Source: Rugalucina vietnamica (taxonomy: Eukaryota; Mollusca; Bivalvia; Lucinida; Lucinidae). Taken from it: 64,000 bases of DNA. The position numbers were made by a program, and so were the translations under genes. Positions 1 to 10,539 of this stretch are shown here, in pieces (the stretch's first letter is position 1; the number at the start of each line of letters is the position of its first letter). Below the pieces are notes generated by a model. That model did not search any database. It was not told the origin of the DNA and saw only the letters and a program-made list of their open reading frames with translations. The stretch covers positions 64,475,043-64,539,042 of the forward strand of contig OZ024875.1 of NCBI GenBank assembly GCA_964017185.1, written 5' to 3'.

Positions 1-1561
1 TCTCAGAAACTGTCAAGGGGATTAAGCCTGTACTTTGTATACATGTTCCTGACAGTGGCCTCTACATAATTTGTGTTTTTTATTCCAGGCGGATAAGAAC
101 TCTGGTTGCTATGGCAACTTAAAGTTTCCATAGACTTATAATGCGAAAAGTGGAAATTGGCTATTTTTCTTCTAAAATTGCAGACATTTGAATTTTGTTT
201 TTGCAGAAATGTTTATTGAGTAGTCCTCTACGTTTCATGTGACTTTTGTCCTAATCCTTTATTTTGATTGGTTGCAGGGGCCCCATATAGGGCAAAATTT
301 CGAAAAACATTCAAAAATCTTCTTCTCAAAAACTGTCAAGGGGATTAAGCCTGTACTTTGTATACATGTTCCTGACAGTGGCCTCTACATAATTTGTGTT
401 TTTTATTCCAGGTGGATAAGAACTCTGGTTGCTATGGCAACTTAAAGTTTCCATAGACTTATAATGGGAAAAGTGGAAATTGGCTATTTTTCCGCTAAAA
501 TTGCAGACATTTGAATTTTGTTTTTGCAGAAATGTTTATTGAGTAGTGTTTGACGTTTCTTGTGAGTTTTGTCCTAATCCTTTATTTTGATAGGTTGCTG
601 GGGCCCCATAAAGGGCAAAATTTTGAAAAAAAAAACATTCAAAAATCTTCTCCTCAGAAACTGTCAAGTGGATGAATCCTGTACTTTGTATACATGTTCC
701 TGACAGTAGCCTCTACATAATTGTGTTTTTTATTCCAGTCGGATAAGAACTCTGGTTGCTATGGTAACTTTAAGTTTCCATAGACTTATAATGGGAAAAG
801 TGGAAATTAGCTATTTTTTGAAAACTATTGCAGCCTGAGATCTGAAAAGTGGTAGATGCAAACAACTAATGGATTAGATGAAAGTATATGATTAATTTAG
901 GTCAAGGTCATCTCTTGACCTTGGCCTGTCTGTCGTCCATACACACTTTTCAAAGATTTTTTTCTCTGAAACCACTTGGCCAATCAAAGCCAAATTTTAT
1001 ATGAAGCATCTATATGAAGTGGGAACCATTGTGTATATAAATAATTCAGGTCACATGACCAAGATGGCCGCCATGTCCATATATGGTAAAAACCCTTAAA
1101 ATATCTTCTTCTCCAGAACCGGTGAACTGATTTCAACGAAACTTGGCATGAAGTATGGATGACTCAAGTATTACAATGTATATATAAATCATGACCCTGT
1201 GGTGACCTTGACCTATTTTAAGGCAAGGTCAACATAGGTCGTCAATGCATTTGAATGGGGAAAACTTTTAAAATGTCATTTAAATTGAAAGTCTTGCAGG
1301 AAATTGGCAGTAGGACTGAATATTAATGATTTTGAAAAAAAAAGGGCACTCAGGGGCTCATCTGCTTTTAAAATGTTATTTGAAGAGGAACCAGCAGGAA
1401 ATTGGCAAATGGACAGAATATTGATTATTTTGAAAAAAGAAAATGGCCCAAGGGCTTCATCTGCCCCTGCACTGAGGTTAAATACCATAATATTCAAATA
1501 TGTTTATTGGTATATGAAGCAGATCTCAGGTGAGCGTTTACAGGACCATTGGTCCTCTGGT
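1..1561 (+). repeat. Bivalve GACCTTGACC repeat, left-truncated by window
   Basis: Non-coding repeat. Positions 1-830 hold about 2.6 tandem units of roughly 323-328 bp; copies start near 2, 325 and 653 and share the motif ACTGTCAAG. The rest carries GACCAAGATGGCCGCC and GACCTTGACC blocks also found at 13.8-17.8 and 20.2-22.4 kb. It ends at 1530-1561 with CAGGTGAGCG...GGTCCTCTGGT, the same right end as those two copies. It should lie in a USP19 intron or just upstream of the visible exons. No coding exon is recognised in it. Confidence 0.8.
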
Positions 1562-1830
1562 TTTTTGTTGTTGTAATTTTGTGTTTTTTCCGAAGTAGTA
1601 TATGTCTATGAAAGCTTCTGTTTCTGATCAAATACATGTGTTTTAAGTTTGTGAGTTAAACTCTTTGTATGTTGAAGTTCTGTACCTCAGATATTTTATT
1701 CACAGACCTATTTTTGCACATTTCAAAACATTAAAAACATTTTATAAGTCCAATTTCTTGTAGATTTTGTTTTTTCACTCAAACTTGTGTTTTGCAAAAA
1801 TGGTTTAATAGACTGGTAGAGAATTATTTT

Positions 1831-2009
1831 TCAGCTGTGAAATATTATCAGAGGAAGTTGCCAATGAAGCAGTCTATGAGATAGCTGTAGTTAAGACTGG
1901 TAGCATATTATTCTGTTTCAGCTGTGAAGTATCATCAGAGGATGTTGCCAATGAACCAGTCTATCAGATAGCTATAATTCTAGACTGGTCAAAATTTATT
2001 CTGTTTCAG
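1831..2009 (+). repeat. Two extra tandem copies of the USP19 MYND-exon head with its acceptor
   Basis: The segment TTTCAG|CTGTGAA plus about 60 bases of exon head occurs with exon-like starts at 1835 and 1922, before the real exon at 2010. Spacing is 87 and 88 bp. The step from copy 1 to copy 2 keeps the reading frame; the step from copy 2 to copy 3 shifts it and meets a stop. Each copy keeps an AG acceptor, but only the third continues into the zinc finger. I read the first two as recent duplicates, possibly usable as alternative acceptors. Confidence 0.85.
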
Positions 2010-2186
2010 CTGTGAAGTATTATCGGAGGAAGTTGCCAATGAACCAGTCTATGAGATAGCTGTAGTTCAGAGAACTTTGATGCCAAACCAGTTTCCTACG
2101 CGATGTTTCAGCTGTAAGAAACTGTGCCCTGAGGGCTCTAAACTTAAGAGATGTACAAAATGTTTCAAAGTTGGATACTGTGATCA
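2010..2186 (+). CDS. USP19: USP19 exon: first half of MYND zinc finger
   Basis: Acceptor TTTCAG at 2004-2009, donor GTGAGT at 2187. Encodes the start of the MYND finger, with CFSCKKLC and CTKCFKVGYCDQ supplying six of the Cys ligands. Begins in phase with one leading base and ends with two bases of the Gln codon completed by the next exon. Confidence 0.88.
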
Positions 2187-5100
2187 GTGAGTATTGTTGA
2201 ATCTGTTGGCTACAGTAGCATAATGTGACAATGTCCATGTGACAATATAAATTTCTAATCTTGCACTTTTTGATAATGAATAGTTTGAGATAAAATTACA
2301 TCTTGTATAGACTCATAGTTTTTGCACATTCAAGATTTGGATCTTCAAGTATGAGAAAATTGGCTTGTGAGCATTTTGGATTTTTATGAGTAATCACACC
2401 TTATCACTACATTTCCGCAAAACATGACAGAAAAATCACTGGCAGTTCCATAAGATGAATGTTAAGATGACACCAGAGCCGGTGGGTACCCCATTTATAC
2501 ATTTCAAGCGGGGTTTGAACCCCTTCATATAGAAACATAGTCTCTTAATATTTCTCATTTTTGTCCACAGAACCTGTCAGAAGAACCATTGGCAGTTCCA
2601 CCGGATGAACTGTAAGATGACCCCAGAGCCGGTCGGTACCCCGTTTATACTCAGTATACCCCAGTCTAGGGCAACATTCTCACAACTCTGTAAACTCATG
2701 GAGGCGTTTGCCAGGTAACAGTTGAAATTTAGCTTCTCTCATGTTTTAAAATAAATTTTAGACCAATTTCAATTGCAAATAACATATTTTGAGTGTCATG
2801 ATATCTTAATGTTGGATAGTCCTATAAAATGGAGGCAAGATCCTGACATGGCCACCATAGCTGTTGACTGGGACAGAAGGCAACAGATCAAATCAAACAA
2901 GTCTTAAGACTATTATGACTGTATATTGAACATGACACCTTTCCAGCAATGATACTGTAATGAATATTGATACTGTAAGTTCAGAAATTTTCACAAGAAG
3001 GTGCTACTAATATTTGCAAATATGTTACCTCACCAGCTCAATGTTCACATGTTGTCACTAATAAAGACTTTAGTTTTATCGTTCTAGAATGAGAGTGAGT
3101 AATAATCAAAAGATTCATAAAACAGTCATATTTCAACCTGTCATTGTAGGTACTCAGTGGATGTATTCCAACCTCCTGTCAAGTCAGACCCGCCCACCAA
3201 GCTGACAAGCCGGCCCTCTTCCTCCAACCTCAGCTCCAGTAGCCAATCAGAATCCAGTGGGAGTCTCAACAGTCTGGACAGCCAATCATCTTTCAGCAGC
3301 TCGTGTACCATTACAGCTGAGCAGGAGCAGAATTTGGAGGATCAGTATGACAATGCGGAGAGTCCGCACTCGGACAGTAGTACCACTGCACAGGCTGGGA
3401 ACGATGTCGGCATGTCAAAACTGGCCGGGCTGAACTCTAGCTTCAGCTCTGTGAACAGTAGTAACAGTGGGCAGACATCACCGGTACTTGGGGCTTCTGT
3501 TTCTTCTGCTTCAAATACTGTGTTTGACGATGTTTATAACCAGGAAATTAAACTGGAAAACCAGGAATTAAGATCGGACAGTGGTATAGCATCGCTAAGT
3601 GACGTAAAACTGAATCTAGATTCTGTAAAGTATTCATCGGACGATTCAAAGATCTCCTCAGCCTCATGCTTGGATAAATTCCCGGACAAGGGAGACAAAT
3701 CCTCAGACAAAGAGTTTGCTCCCTTGGTGAATCCAGTGTTAGGGGTTCAGAGTGGGGACACCGAGAGGACTACGCCCCTGTTCTATATAAAGCCTGTCAA
3801 CCAGGAGGGTATTGGTTTGACTGGGGAGGGCAGTGAGCGAATAGAAGATAAAGGTAATTTCTATATTTAGATACTTTCTATAAATATCTTGAATAGGAAT
3901 TTCCCATTCTATTATTTAGATACTTTCTATAAATATCTTGAATAGGAATTTCCCATTCTATATAAATCTTGTTGATCAGGAGGAAATTGGCTTGACTGTG
4001 GTCAGTGGGGCAGTGAACGACTAGAAGATAAAGAAAAAAAAGTAATTGGAACTTGAAACCTGCTGTTATACCTTAATCAAAGGTGAAAAAATGTAGGTCT
4101 ATAGACCATTTCCTGTCTATGTGTAGATATTCTCATCGTTTGTGTTGACAAAATAAGCTTATTAACCAATATGTTTGTTATACAGGATTTATATTAACAT
4201 AATCTGATTGAAAAAAGGTGCATATGTTTGTGTTTCTATTATCAAACTGTCCAATTTACAGCTTAGGATTTTCAAATGTAACATGTTTTTTTTCAGGTGA
4301 TGTAACCTTGGACCTAGCAGATAGATTTTTCCTCTCGGTTGACTGGAAGAACAATGATAAAATAGCTGGCTATGTTCTTGTACAGTCAAAAGAAATGGTA
4401 AGACTGTCTAGTGCCTGTAACTGTTTGGTTTATGCACTGAAAATGGAACTGTCATTGAAGATGCATGACTTTGCTTGGCTTTCAGCCCAGCTTGGTAACA
4501 TAGAGTTACTAATTTCCCAATTTCTGTATGGCAATAACACTTGTCAAAGTTATCACAGTAACTTGAGCAGTTTCACCCACAAAAACTTGAAGATGTGAAA
4601 AGAATGACACATAAGTAAATTTGCAGTCCCCTTACACTTTCTAAAATAAACACATTCAGCTTGAAGCTTTCATCTTAGCATGTATAGTCTGGTTGTTGAG
4701 GACCATGTCGGAAACCCTATCGGTAATTTTAGTTTTGCTGTAAAATCAAAGATTTTCTTGTTTCATTAACAGGAGTTTGAAAATGATAGTAGTATGATGA
4801 CAGCTTCATTGGAAGGTATGTTGTTTTGTTGTGAATCTTATTTTGGTAAATATTGTCTTTGTGAATTGTTAAAACAAACATAGCATGTATTCTTAAATCA
4901 AGATCACGTAAATTTCAATGGGGGAAGCATGGTGGCTCTATGGTAGTAAAGGATGTACAATTTCAGAGCAATAGAATACCACTGCCATGTGACTATGAAC
5001 AAGAGACTTCCCCCATAGCACTCACTGAGGAGTACCTCGTAAGTGATGGCTTTGCCCAGACATGACTTAAATATTGATGACTTGGACATAAATCTTCAAT

Positions 5101-8056
5101 CCAGACAAAAAAATTGCAGATTTTATTTCACGTTGTACACCTTACATGTTTTCAGAGAGCAGTAATGCCACCCTAGAACAATGTCTAGAACTCTTCACCG
5201 AGCCTGAGACTCTGAGTCCTGAAGAAGCTTGGTACTGCCCGTCATGTAAAGAACATAGAGAAGCCACCAAGCAGCTGTCGACCTGGAAGCTGCCACATAC
5301 CCTTATCATACAACTGAAGAGGTTCTCGTTTAGAAATTTCATATGGAGAGATAAGATAGATAAAATGGTGGAATTCCCTACCAGGTTTGTTGAAATAGAC
5401 TCAAATTATTGTCAGCATTATCATAGCACTCTTGGCATGTAGGAAGCCTCTGTGGCCTAATCGTATATCTACACATCTTTCAACCGTGAGTTTTGGGATT
5501 AATCATGGGCTTTGATCTCATGTTTGACTTCAGTTGTTAAATTCAGAAAAAAGAATTATTTATGGGTATTAATGAATGTGTCAAATGTGAGGTGTTTGTT
5601 AGTATGGTATTCATGCTAATCACTATTACCACTTGACAGATTGATTTTTGTGCCAGGAGCTTTGATGAAATTTGAGCTGCGACGTGAGAAAAGAGGTCTT
5701 TGGGGTTTCCGAACAGGTCTGACACAAACCGGCCTGTACAGTCACAGAAGATGGCTAGAGGCTGGAAATTTTGGATTTAGAAAGTAGAGGAATTGTACTA
5801 TCCGAGTAGCGAAAGCAAAGGCGCTGATCAGCTTCGTGGTTACCGCGAAGCTGATCTGCGTCTTTGTTTTCACCTAGGCAGATTGTTGGTTTTCCCATGT
5901 GGCGGCTCAAATTTGGTTGAAATCTCACAGATGGAAACTTGTGTATCAGATCACCGATTACATCTGCAGGCATGTCAGAGTCTGTAGTATAAAATATTCT
6001 AGGATGGATTTACATATGTAACATTTGGCAAAACTGTTGGTTTGAACATGAACTCCAAGATGCCCCTTCTGAAAATTACTAGTCATGAGAACTAGCGATT
6101 TTCCCTAATAATTCAGTAGAAGAATATTCACGAAACAAAAGTCATGTGAAAGTTTCATAAATTGAGGTTGGTCCTGTATCTGTTTTATGGAACCTCAAAC
6201 TACAAGTCAAGGAGACAAGACTAATTGATTTATTGCATATTCATTCAAGGGGTTTGGATCTGTCAGCATATTATGTTGCTACAAGACCAAGCAATGAATC
6301 CCCACCAATATATGACCTGTATGGCGTAGTTAACCATCATGGGGGTGGGGGTGGGGGGGGGGGGGTGTATACATGGAAGTCACTGTACTTTATATGTCAT
6401 GTAATAGTTACAAAATATTGTATCTACAAATATACTTTTCAGGGGTTTGGATCTTTCTGCTACTATGTAGGCACTAGACTGAGCAATGAACCACCACCAA
6501 TATACGACCTGTATGGGGTAGTGAACCATCATGGGAGTATACTGGGTGGTCACTATACTACATCATTTGTCATGTAATAGTTTACTTATAAGATATGAAT
6601 ACTTTTCAGGGGTTTGGATCTGTCTGCATATTATGTAGGCACAAAACCAAGCAATGAACCCCCACCTATATATGATCTGTATGGGGTAGTAAACCATCAT
6701 GGCGGTATACTGGGAGAACACTACGCATCATTTGTCATGTAATAGTTACAAAATATTGTACCTACAAATATATACTTTTCAGGGGGTTGAACCTCTCAGC
6801 CTACTATGTAGGCACTAGACCCAGCAATGAACCCCCACCAATATACCACAAACCCATCATGGGGGTATACTTGGAGGTCACTACACTTCAATTGATATGT
6901 AATAGTAAAACTGAAATTTACATTTTAGGGGCTTAGATCTGTCAGCCTACTATGTAGGCACAAGACCGAGCAATGAACCACCACCAATATACGACCTGTA
7001 TGGTGTAGTGAACCATCATGGGGGTATCCTGGGAGGACACTACACGTCATTTGTTAGATGTCCCGACAGATATGATAGCAAGAAAAGTGAAGTTGGTAAG
7101 TTAGAAATAATGGTCCTTAATAGTTTTAGTACAAATAAGAAAGTGCAATTCAGTCAGTGGTCACCCTACTTGAAAAAAGTCAAATTGTGATATTAATGTT
7201 CCGTGACATTTGAACTGAAATTTAAGAAAACTAGCTGGCAGTCTGATAAGCTTATTTCTTGATTTCTGTATTCATTCTATTGTTAATCAGCTGCTTTGAG
7301 CACTGGCTGAAATGATGACCAGCGTCTTGTTACCTTGTGTAGCTGAACAGGCTGGTTTAAATCTTACCTGGCCCGGTGGATATAAAAGTCCTGTCCTGTA
7401 TCCTGCTCATAAATGTTAAAATGCCAACTATTGTTGGCATTTTAACATTTATGAGGAGGATAAATCACAAGTCTTTGAGTATTGAACCTGAATTTTCCAC
7501 CAATTTTGACTATTTCAACATTTATGAGCAGTTGAAATTTCATGCTCTGCTGAGTTGAGCATGAAACAAGTTTTATAACCTCGGGGCCTGGTCTTGAAGA
7601 AAGATCTTTTACATACTTCTTTTGATTTTTGTCATAGGCTGGAGACTATGTGATGACAGTAGAGTTAGCACAGTCAGTCATGAGAAGAATGTCGTCACCC
7701 GAGCGGCATACCTCCTGTTTTACCGTCGGCGGGAAGTCTTTGTCCCTTGTCCCCTCACTGGTATCCCCATTCCGGAAACAGAACTTGCACAAGGAGGGGA
7801 ACCAGATTCCAGGTCAAGGTCAAGCTCTGATTCTGCCGATTTAGAGGAAGAGCTGACGGGGGAGTTGACTCTTGATGACTCTCAGCAGGAAGATGATGAG
7901 TTACCTGACTTGGAAGATTGTGAACCAAGGGAGAGCACTGTAAAGGAAGAGAGTGGTGAGAAAGCTGGAGTTATGGGGAATATCCCAGTCCCTGTGATAG
8001 AGTTGGGTATGGATGATGAGGAATTGGGGTATACTGACATGGATTCTGTTGATTGA
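2010..8056 (+). CDS. USP19: USP19-like ubiquitin-specific protease, C-terminal part (8 exons)
   Basis: Deubiquitinase of the C19 peptidase family. Exons, read by eye from GT-AG sites with agreeing phases: 2010-2186, 2571-2714, 3150-3853, 4297-4397, 4773-4815, 5156-5384, 6929-7095, 7638-8056 (1984 nt, about 660 residues visible). Order: MYND zinc finger inserted in the USP fold, the ARYSVDVFQPP motif shared with vertebrate USP19, a Ser-rich linker, the EEAWYCP zinc ribbon, the QLKRFSFR strand, His box GGHYTSF and Asp box WRLCDDS. The MYND-in-USP arrangement plus these motifs point to USP19 rather than other USPs. The catalytic Cys box and CS domains must lie left of the window. The last exon ends in an acidic tail with no membrane segment, so this reading resembles the cytosolic rather than the ER-anchored form. 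Exon phases are consistent throughout, so the gene looks intact. Confidence 0.9.
2431..2500 (+). pseudogene. Decayed copy of the second MYND exon
   Basis: About 70 bases closely match the start of the exon at 2571 (the part encoding HWQFHRMNCKMTPEPVGTPF). The copy has substitutions and a one-base change that breaks the frame, no clean acceptor, and it diverges after CCATTTATAC. It lies in the intron directly before the true exon. Confidence 0.85.
2571..2714 (+). CDS. USP19: USP19 exon: second half of MYND finger
   Basis: Acceptor CCACAG, donor GTAACA. Encodes TCQKNHWQFHRMNC, the last MYND zinc ligands including His, then GTPFILSIPQSRATFSQLCK. The phase joins it to both neighbours. Confidence 0.88.
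3150..3853 (+). CDS. USP19: USP19 exon: Ser-rich linker
   Basis: The largest visible exon (704 nt). It starts YSVDVFQPP, which is strongly USP19-like, then runs through a low-complexity Ser/Asn/Asp linker likely to be disordered, and ends in PLFYIKPVNQEGIGLTGEG. Acceptor TTGTAG, donor GTAATT. Confidence 0.87.
3862..4035 (+). repeat. Tandem duplication plus decayed copy of the linker-exon tail
   Basis: Just after the donor at 3854, a unit of about 49 bp (AGATACTTTCTATAAATATC...) is present twice (3868-3958). From about 3958 to 4035 follows a diverged copy of the preceding exon's 3' end: TTCTATATAAA...GAGG...GACTG...AGAAGATAAAG. The donor in the copy is destroyed (AAAGAAAAAA). Confidence 0.8.
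4297..4397 (+). CDS. USP19: USP19 exon: DLADRFFLSVDWKN segment
   Basis: Acceptor TTTCAG after a T-run, donor GTAAGA. Encodes DVTLDLADRFFLSVDWKNN then GYVLVQSKEM, which matches the LALTWRNNE / YVLVGSKE region of vertebrate USP19 in order and spacing. The 101 nt fit a phase-1 to phase-0 exon. Confidence 0.85.
4773..4815 (+). CDS. USP19: USP19 micro-exon
   Basis: 43-nt exon with acceptor TTAACAG and donor GTATGT. Encodes EFENDSSMMTASLE plus one base of the next Glu codon. It is too short to show as a stand-alone reading frame and is supported by phase agreement on both sides. Confidence 0.75.
5156..5384 (+). CDS. USP19: USP19 exon: zinc ribbon and QLKRFSF strand
   Basis: Encodes LEQCLELFTEPETLSPEEAW, the CPSC half of the USP zinc ribbon, LIIQLKRFSFRNF and IWRDKIDKMVEFPTR. 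These are hallmark USP motifs with close USP19 spacing. Acceptor TTTCAG, donor GTTTGT (weaker than consensus). Confidence 0.9.
5671..5912. mobile_element. MITE family 1 copy (TGAGCCGC ends)
   Basis: About 240 bp. The ends are inverted TGAGC(T/C)GC...GCGGCTCA; inside is an inverted pair centred on GATCAGCTTCGTGG..CGCGAAGCTGATC. Non-coding and non-autonomous. In a USP19 intron. Flanks suggest a short AATT-like target duplication, but this is ambiguous. Confidence 0.8.
6247..6928 (+). pseudogene. Four tandem partial copies of the USP19 His-box exon
   Basis: Exon-like units start at about 6250, 6440, 6610 and 6781, each after an AG acceptor (TTTTCAG in three), ahead of the functional exon at 6929. 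Copy 1 carries a G-run after HHG. Copy 2 lost one base in the AYY codons, giving a frameshift. Copy 3 is open and encodes IYDLYGVVNHHGGILGEHYA but ends SFVM-stop with no donor. Copy 4 lost the DLYGVV part. All four diverge from the true exon at the SFV codon, so the unit is acceptor plus roughly 130 exon bases. If copy 3 were spliced in, it would give a protein cut before the Asp box. Confidence 0.88.
6929..7095 (+). CDS. USP19: USP19 exon: catalytic His box
   Basis: Encodes GLDLSAYYVGTRPSNEPPP, YDLYGVVNHHG, then GGILGGHYTSFVRCPD. The His of GGHYT is the catalytic His. It is the only one of five local copies with both an acceptor (TTTTAG) and a strong donor (GTAAGT). Confidence 0.92.
7406..7455. 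repeat. Perfect 23-bp hairpin in USP19 intron
   Basis: CTCATAAATGTTAAAATGCC... and its exact reverse complement are separated by a 4-base loop. It lies in the intron between the His-box and Asp-box exons. No coding potential. Confidence 0.85.
7638..8056 (+). CDS. USP19: USP19 last coding exon: Asp box and acidic tail
   Basis: Acceptor GTCATAG. Opens with WRLCDDSRVSTV (catalytic Asp region) and AAYLLFYRRR, the end of the USP fold. It then runs about 100 residues of acidic, Ser-rich tail with two potential SUMO/acid patches, ending ELGYTDMDSVD and TGA at 8054-8056. No hydrophobic C-terminal anchor is encoded here; an alternative last exon could exist but I did not find one. Confidence 0.9.
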
Positions 8057-8840
8057 TTGACGGTTGGGGAATTGGTTTGAGATTTTTGACTGGTCAGGCC
8101 CTGAGGTTATAAAACGGTTTTCATGCTTAGCTCGGCTAACTGCAGTTTTGATGGGCTCAGATTTAAAAGTTAAGATAAGTTCTCATTTTATGGGATGTTA
8201 CAAGTCATATTTTGACAAACATTCAGTTAGCTGAGGAAATTCTTGATTGTTGTGTGTGTGTGATAGATGTGTTCTTTGCAGAGGAAATTTGTAGGTTTTG
8301 CTTTGAAAATTTTTATTAAATTTATTAAAGATTTAAATCATCCCATCTCAATGGCATCCATTGGGTATCAGACAAATTGATTGATTGTAAAACTCCAACA
8401 TAAAATTTGTGAAGGAACTTCATACAAACTTTAATTTCGAAAACACACTCATATAGTATGTAGAGATTTTTAGACCTGAAAAAATCAAAATTTTGCAGTT
8501 GAAAAAGTTTGATATTTTTAACATTTTTGCCCAAAAATATTGATTGCGGGTAATGTAAGAACCACTTCTGCAAGGTGGTTCAAATGAGTACCCACTATCT
8601 TTGTTTTGGATCGAAAATGAGAATTTCAAACCCCTGAATGCCCCATTTTTACTACCAAAAAAGTGGGGTATTAGGTGTATACATTTTAAGGACATATTTT
8701 TCTGCTATTAAATCATGCGGCTGATTTTTCATGACATTGATCAGAAGTCATGCATTTCACAAGATTTTATTATCACTTTGTACATTAAATAGTCACTTGT
8801 TGGCATCAAGATAAAATTGAGTTAAATGTTTGAATAAAGT
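8057..8840 (+). other. Likely USP19 3' UTR with candidate poly(A) signals
   Basis: Non-coding AT-rich stretch after the stop. ATTAAA at about 8315 and AATAAA at about 8833 are possible poly(A) signals. A decayed MITE family 2 copy lies between them. The end of the transcript cannot be fixed from sequence alone. Confidence 0.35.
8440..8705. mobile_element. MITE family 2 copy, diverged
   Basis: Palindromic element centred on AGAACCACTTCTGCAAGGTGG. Flanks pair as GAGTACCCAC...TTTTGG and CCAAAAATATTGATTGCGGGT. The outer part holds CCCCATTTTTACTACC...AAAGTGGGGTA. It is an old member of the family seen at about a dozen other places here. Confidence 0.75.
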
Positions 8841-8937
8841 GGTTATAAAACACGTCCTTCATGTATAATATCATTAATACAAGTATCATCTGTTTTGTTG
8901 TTTTCCTTCCTGATTTTGATTACATGACTAAAGTTCT

Positions 8938-9184
8938 GGACCCAGTTGTTCAAAGCATCGTTAGCTTAATGATATCGTTAAGACATAAATTTGTTAAGCA
9001 AATATCAGCTAAAGTAACAAATACACTGTTATTTTTTGTTGAAAAAATGTGAGAATCCTTTGCACTGCAAAGGATTCTCACATTTTTTCAACAAAAAATA
9101 ACGGTGTATTTGCTTTTGAAGTCAATATATAGTTAACAAATTGAGGGCTTAACGACAGCGTTAAGCTAACGAACAACTGGGTCC
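8938..9184. mobile_element. MITE family 3 copy (GGACCCAGTTGTTC foldback)
   Basis: Foldback of about 247 bp. Outer ends GGACCCAGTTGTTC / GAACAACTGGGTCC. The centre is a near-perfect hairpin TGAGAATCCTTTGCA / TGCAAAGGATTCTCA with TTTTTTGTTGAAAAAATG arms. A second copy sits at 49915-50165. Confidence 0.85.
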
Positions 9185-9574
9185 TGATTGTTTCAATTCA
9201 GAAGTCTAGTCTGCTAGTCAAATTGGGCTTTGATACACCTCTGGAAAAAAAATCCGTTTACTTTCGTATATTCGTTGCATCAACCTAGATCGATCCATCA
9301 GTATTTATTTTTAGCTATCGGTTTGTAGTAAATCGGTCAGCGACACAGGTAAGATATTTTTAGACGCGTAGTTTCCTAAATGAATACACTGTGATATTTT
9401 TAAACCAACTCATTCTGCCTCTCGCGACCTTGAAATAAATGTGTCAACATGGCCATTCATGTCATTGTCATGGGGAACAGATTGAATAAGTCATTAGGTT
9501 CGTTACGAAAGCCGTCATAATACCATGATGAAAATAAGATTAATTTTTTTTCCGAACTGTTGATAACAAAGTGA

Positions 9575-9606
9575 GTGACTTAACCACTGCGCCACGGAGG
9601 CTTTAA
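9575..9606 (-). repeat. tRNA-like SINE head fragment
   Basis: Read on the minus strand, AAGCCTCCGTGGCGCAGTGG begins a short stretch with a good RNA polymerase III A-box (TGGCGCAGTGG). No convincing B-box follows, so it is called a SINE head remnant rather than a tRNA gene. Confidence 0.45.
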
Positions 9607-9869
9607 CATCGTCGACCTGACCACAGTGAGATTGGAAACATTGTGTCCCATAAAACCATGATCAGGCTGGATAATCAACCAGGACATTCAATTATTCTAG
9701 CCACAATTTTATGAACAACCCCAGCAGATGCAGAAAGAAGACTGGTGCAGCCAGTCGCTTTTAGAATGACTGACACCGATATCAATCCAATCGTCCTACA
9801 ATTTTTTTTTCGTCAGACTTGGTTATGGCGAATTTTCAACGGTTCACAAACTGTGTCCAGCATTCTTGT

Positions 9870-10125
9870 GTAACCACAGCTCCCCAACCTACGGGGAAGG
9901 GTGGGGATTATGACTTTCCAGAGTTTTCAATGCCCTCAGCTAGAGACCTCTAGTCGAAACCGTGCTGTTCGTCCTGCCCTTCACGATAGAAAATCTCCTT
10001 GGGGTGGGGATCTTAATACCCAAACCCCATCATTTCCCCTGCATTGCCAGGACAATGAAAAACTGTCCCGCACTTTAGACCAGCTATCCCTCACCCTTCC
10101 CCGTAGGTGAGGCGTGATTACAAAT
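9870..10125. mobile_element. Short inverted-repeat element (CTACGGGGAAGGGT)
   Basis: About 255 bp bounded by GTAACCACAGC...CTACGGGGAAGGGT and its inverted form ACCCTTCCCCGTAG...GTGATTAC. The interior is GC-rich with no gene. A related hairpin (GTAACCACGCCC...GGGATAGCCGTG) occurs near 15939-15995. Confidence 0.65.
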
Positions 10126-10299
10126 GACTGGTGCGTTATGACTATAATCCTTGCATTGTTTATTGTCATCTTCTCGTGACATGCATTGTCCAGACTTCGT
10201 AACACAGACCAAAATGTACGCCATGCTACTGAATCGCATTTAAATATTAAGAATATGCAAGTGGTATTTTGTCCTCAAAGGCGCTTTGTTTAACTGAAC

Positions 10300-10530
10300 A
10301 CATACAAAAGCATCAGGAAAACGTGTCCGTCATGGATACCATGCATCTTCAACCCCGCTTTTATTTAGAAAAAAAAAAAACAACAAAAAAACTGGGGTTT
10401 GCAGGGGTATACCTAATTTTCTTACTTTTGATCCAAAACATACCTTGTGGGTATTCGGTTCTAACGTGTACCCACAATGTATGTTTGAGCAAAAATATTA
10501 TAAGAATTTCATTTTTTGTTTGGTGAAATT
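10300..10530. mobile_element. MITE family 2, half copy
   Basis: CATCAGGAAAACGTGTCCG start, CAACCCCGCTTTTATTTAG, GCAGGGGTATACCTA and GGTATTCGGTTCTAACGTG are family hallmarks. The central palindrome has collapsed, so only one arm is clear. Confidence 0.7.
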
Positions 10531-10539
10531 TCAATATTC

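Noticed and set aside
5755-5987. Overlapping open frames on both strands
   Set aside because: They arise from the inverted repeat of a MITE family 1 copy; the same peptides recur at 11766-12088, 12777-12968 and 47655-47944.
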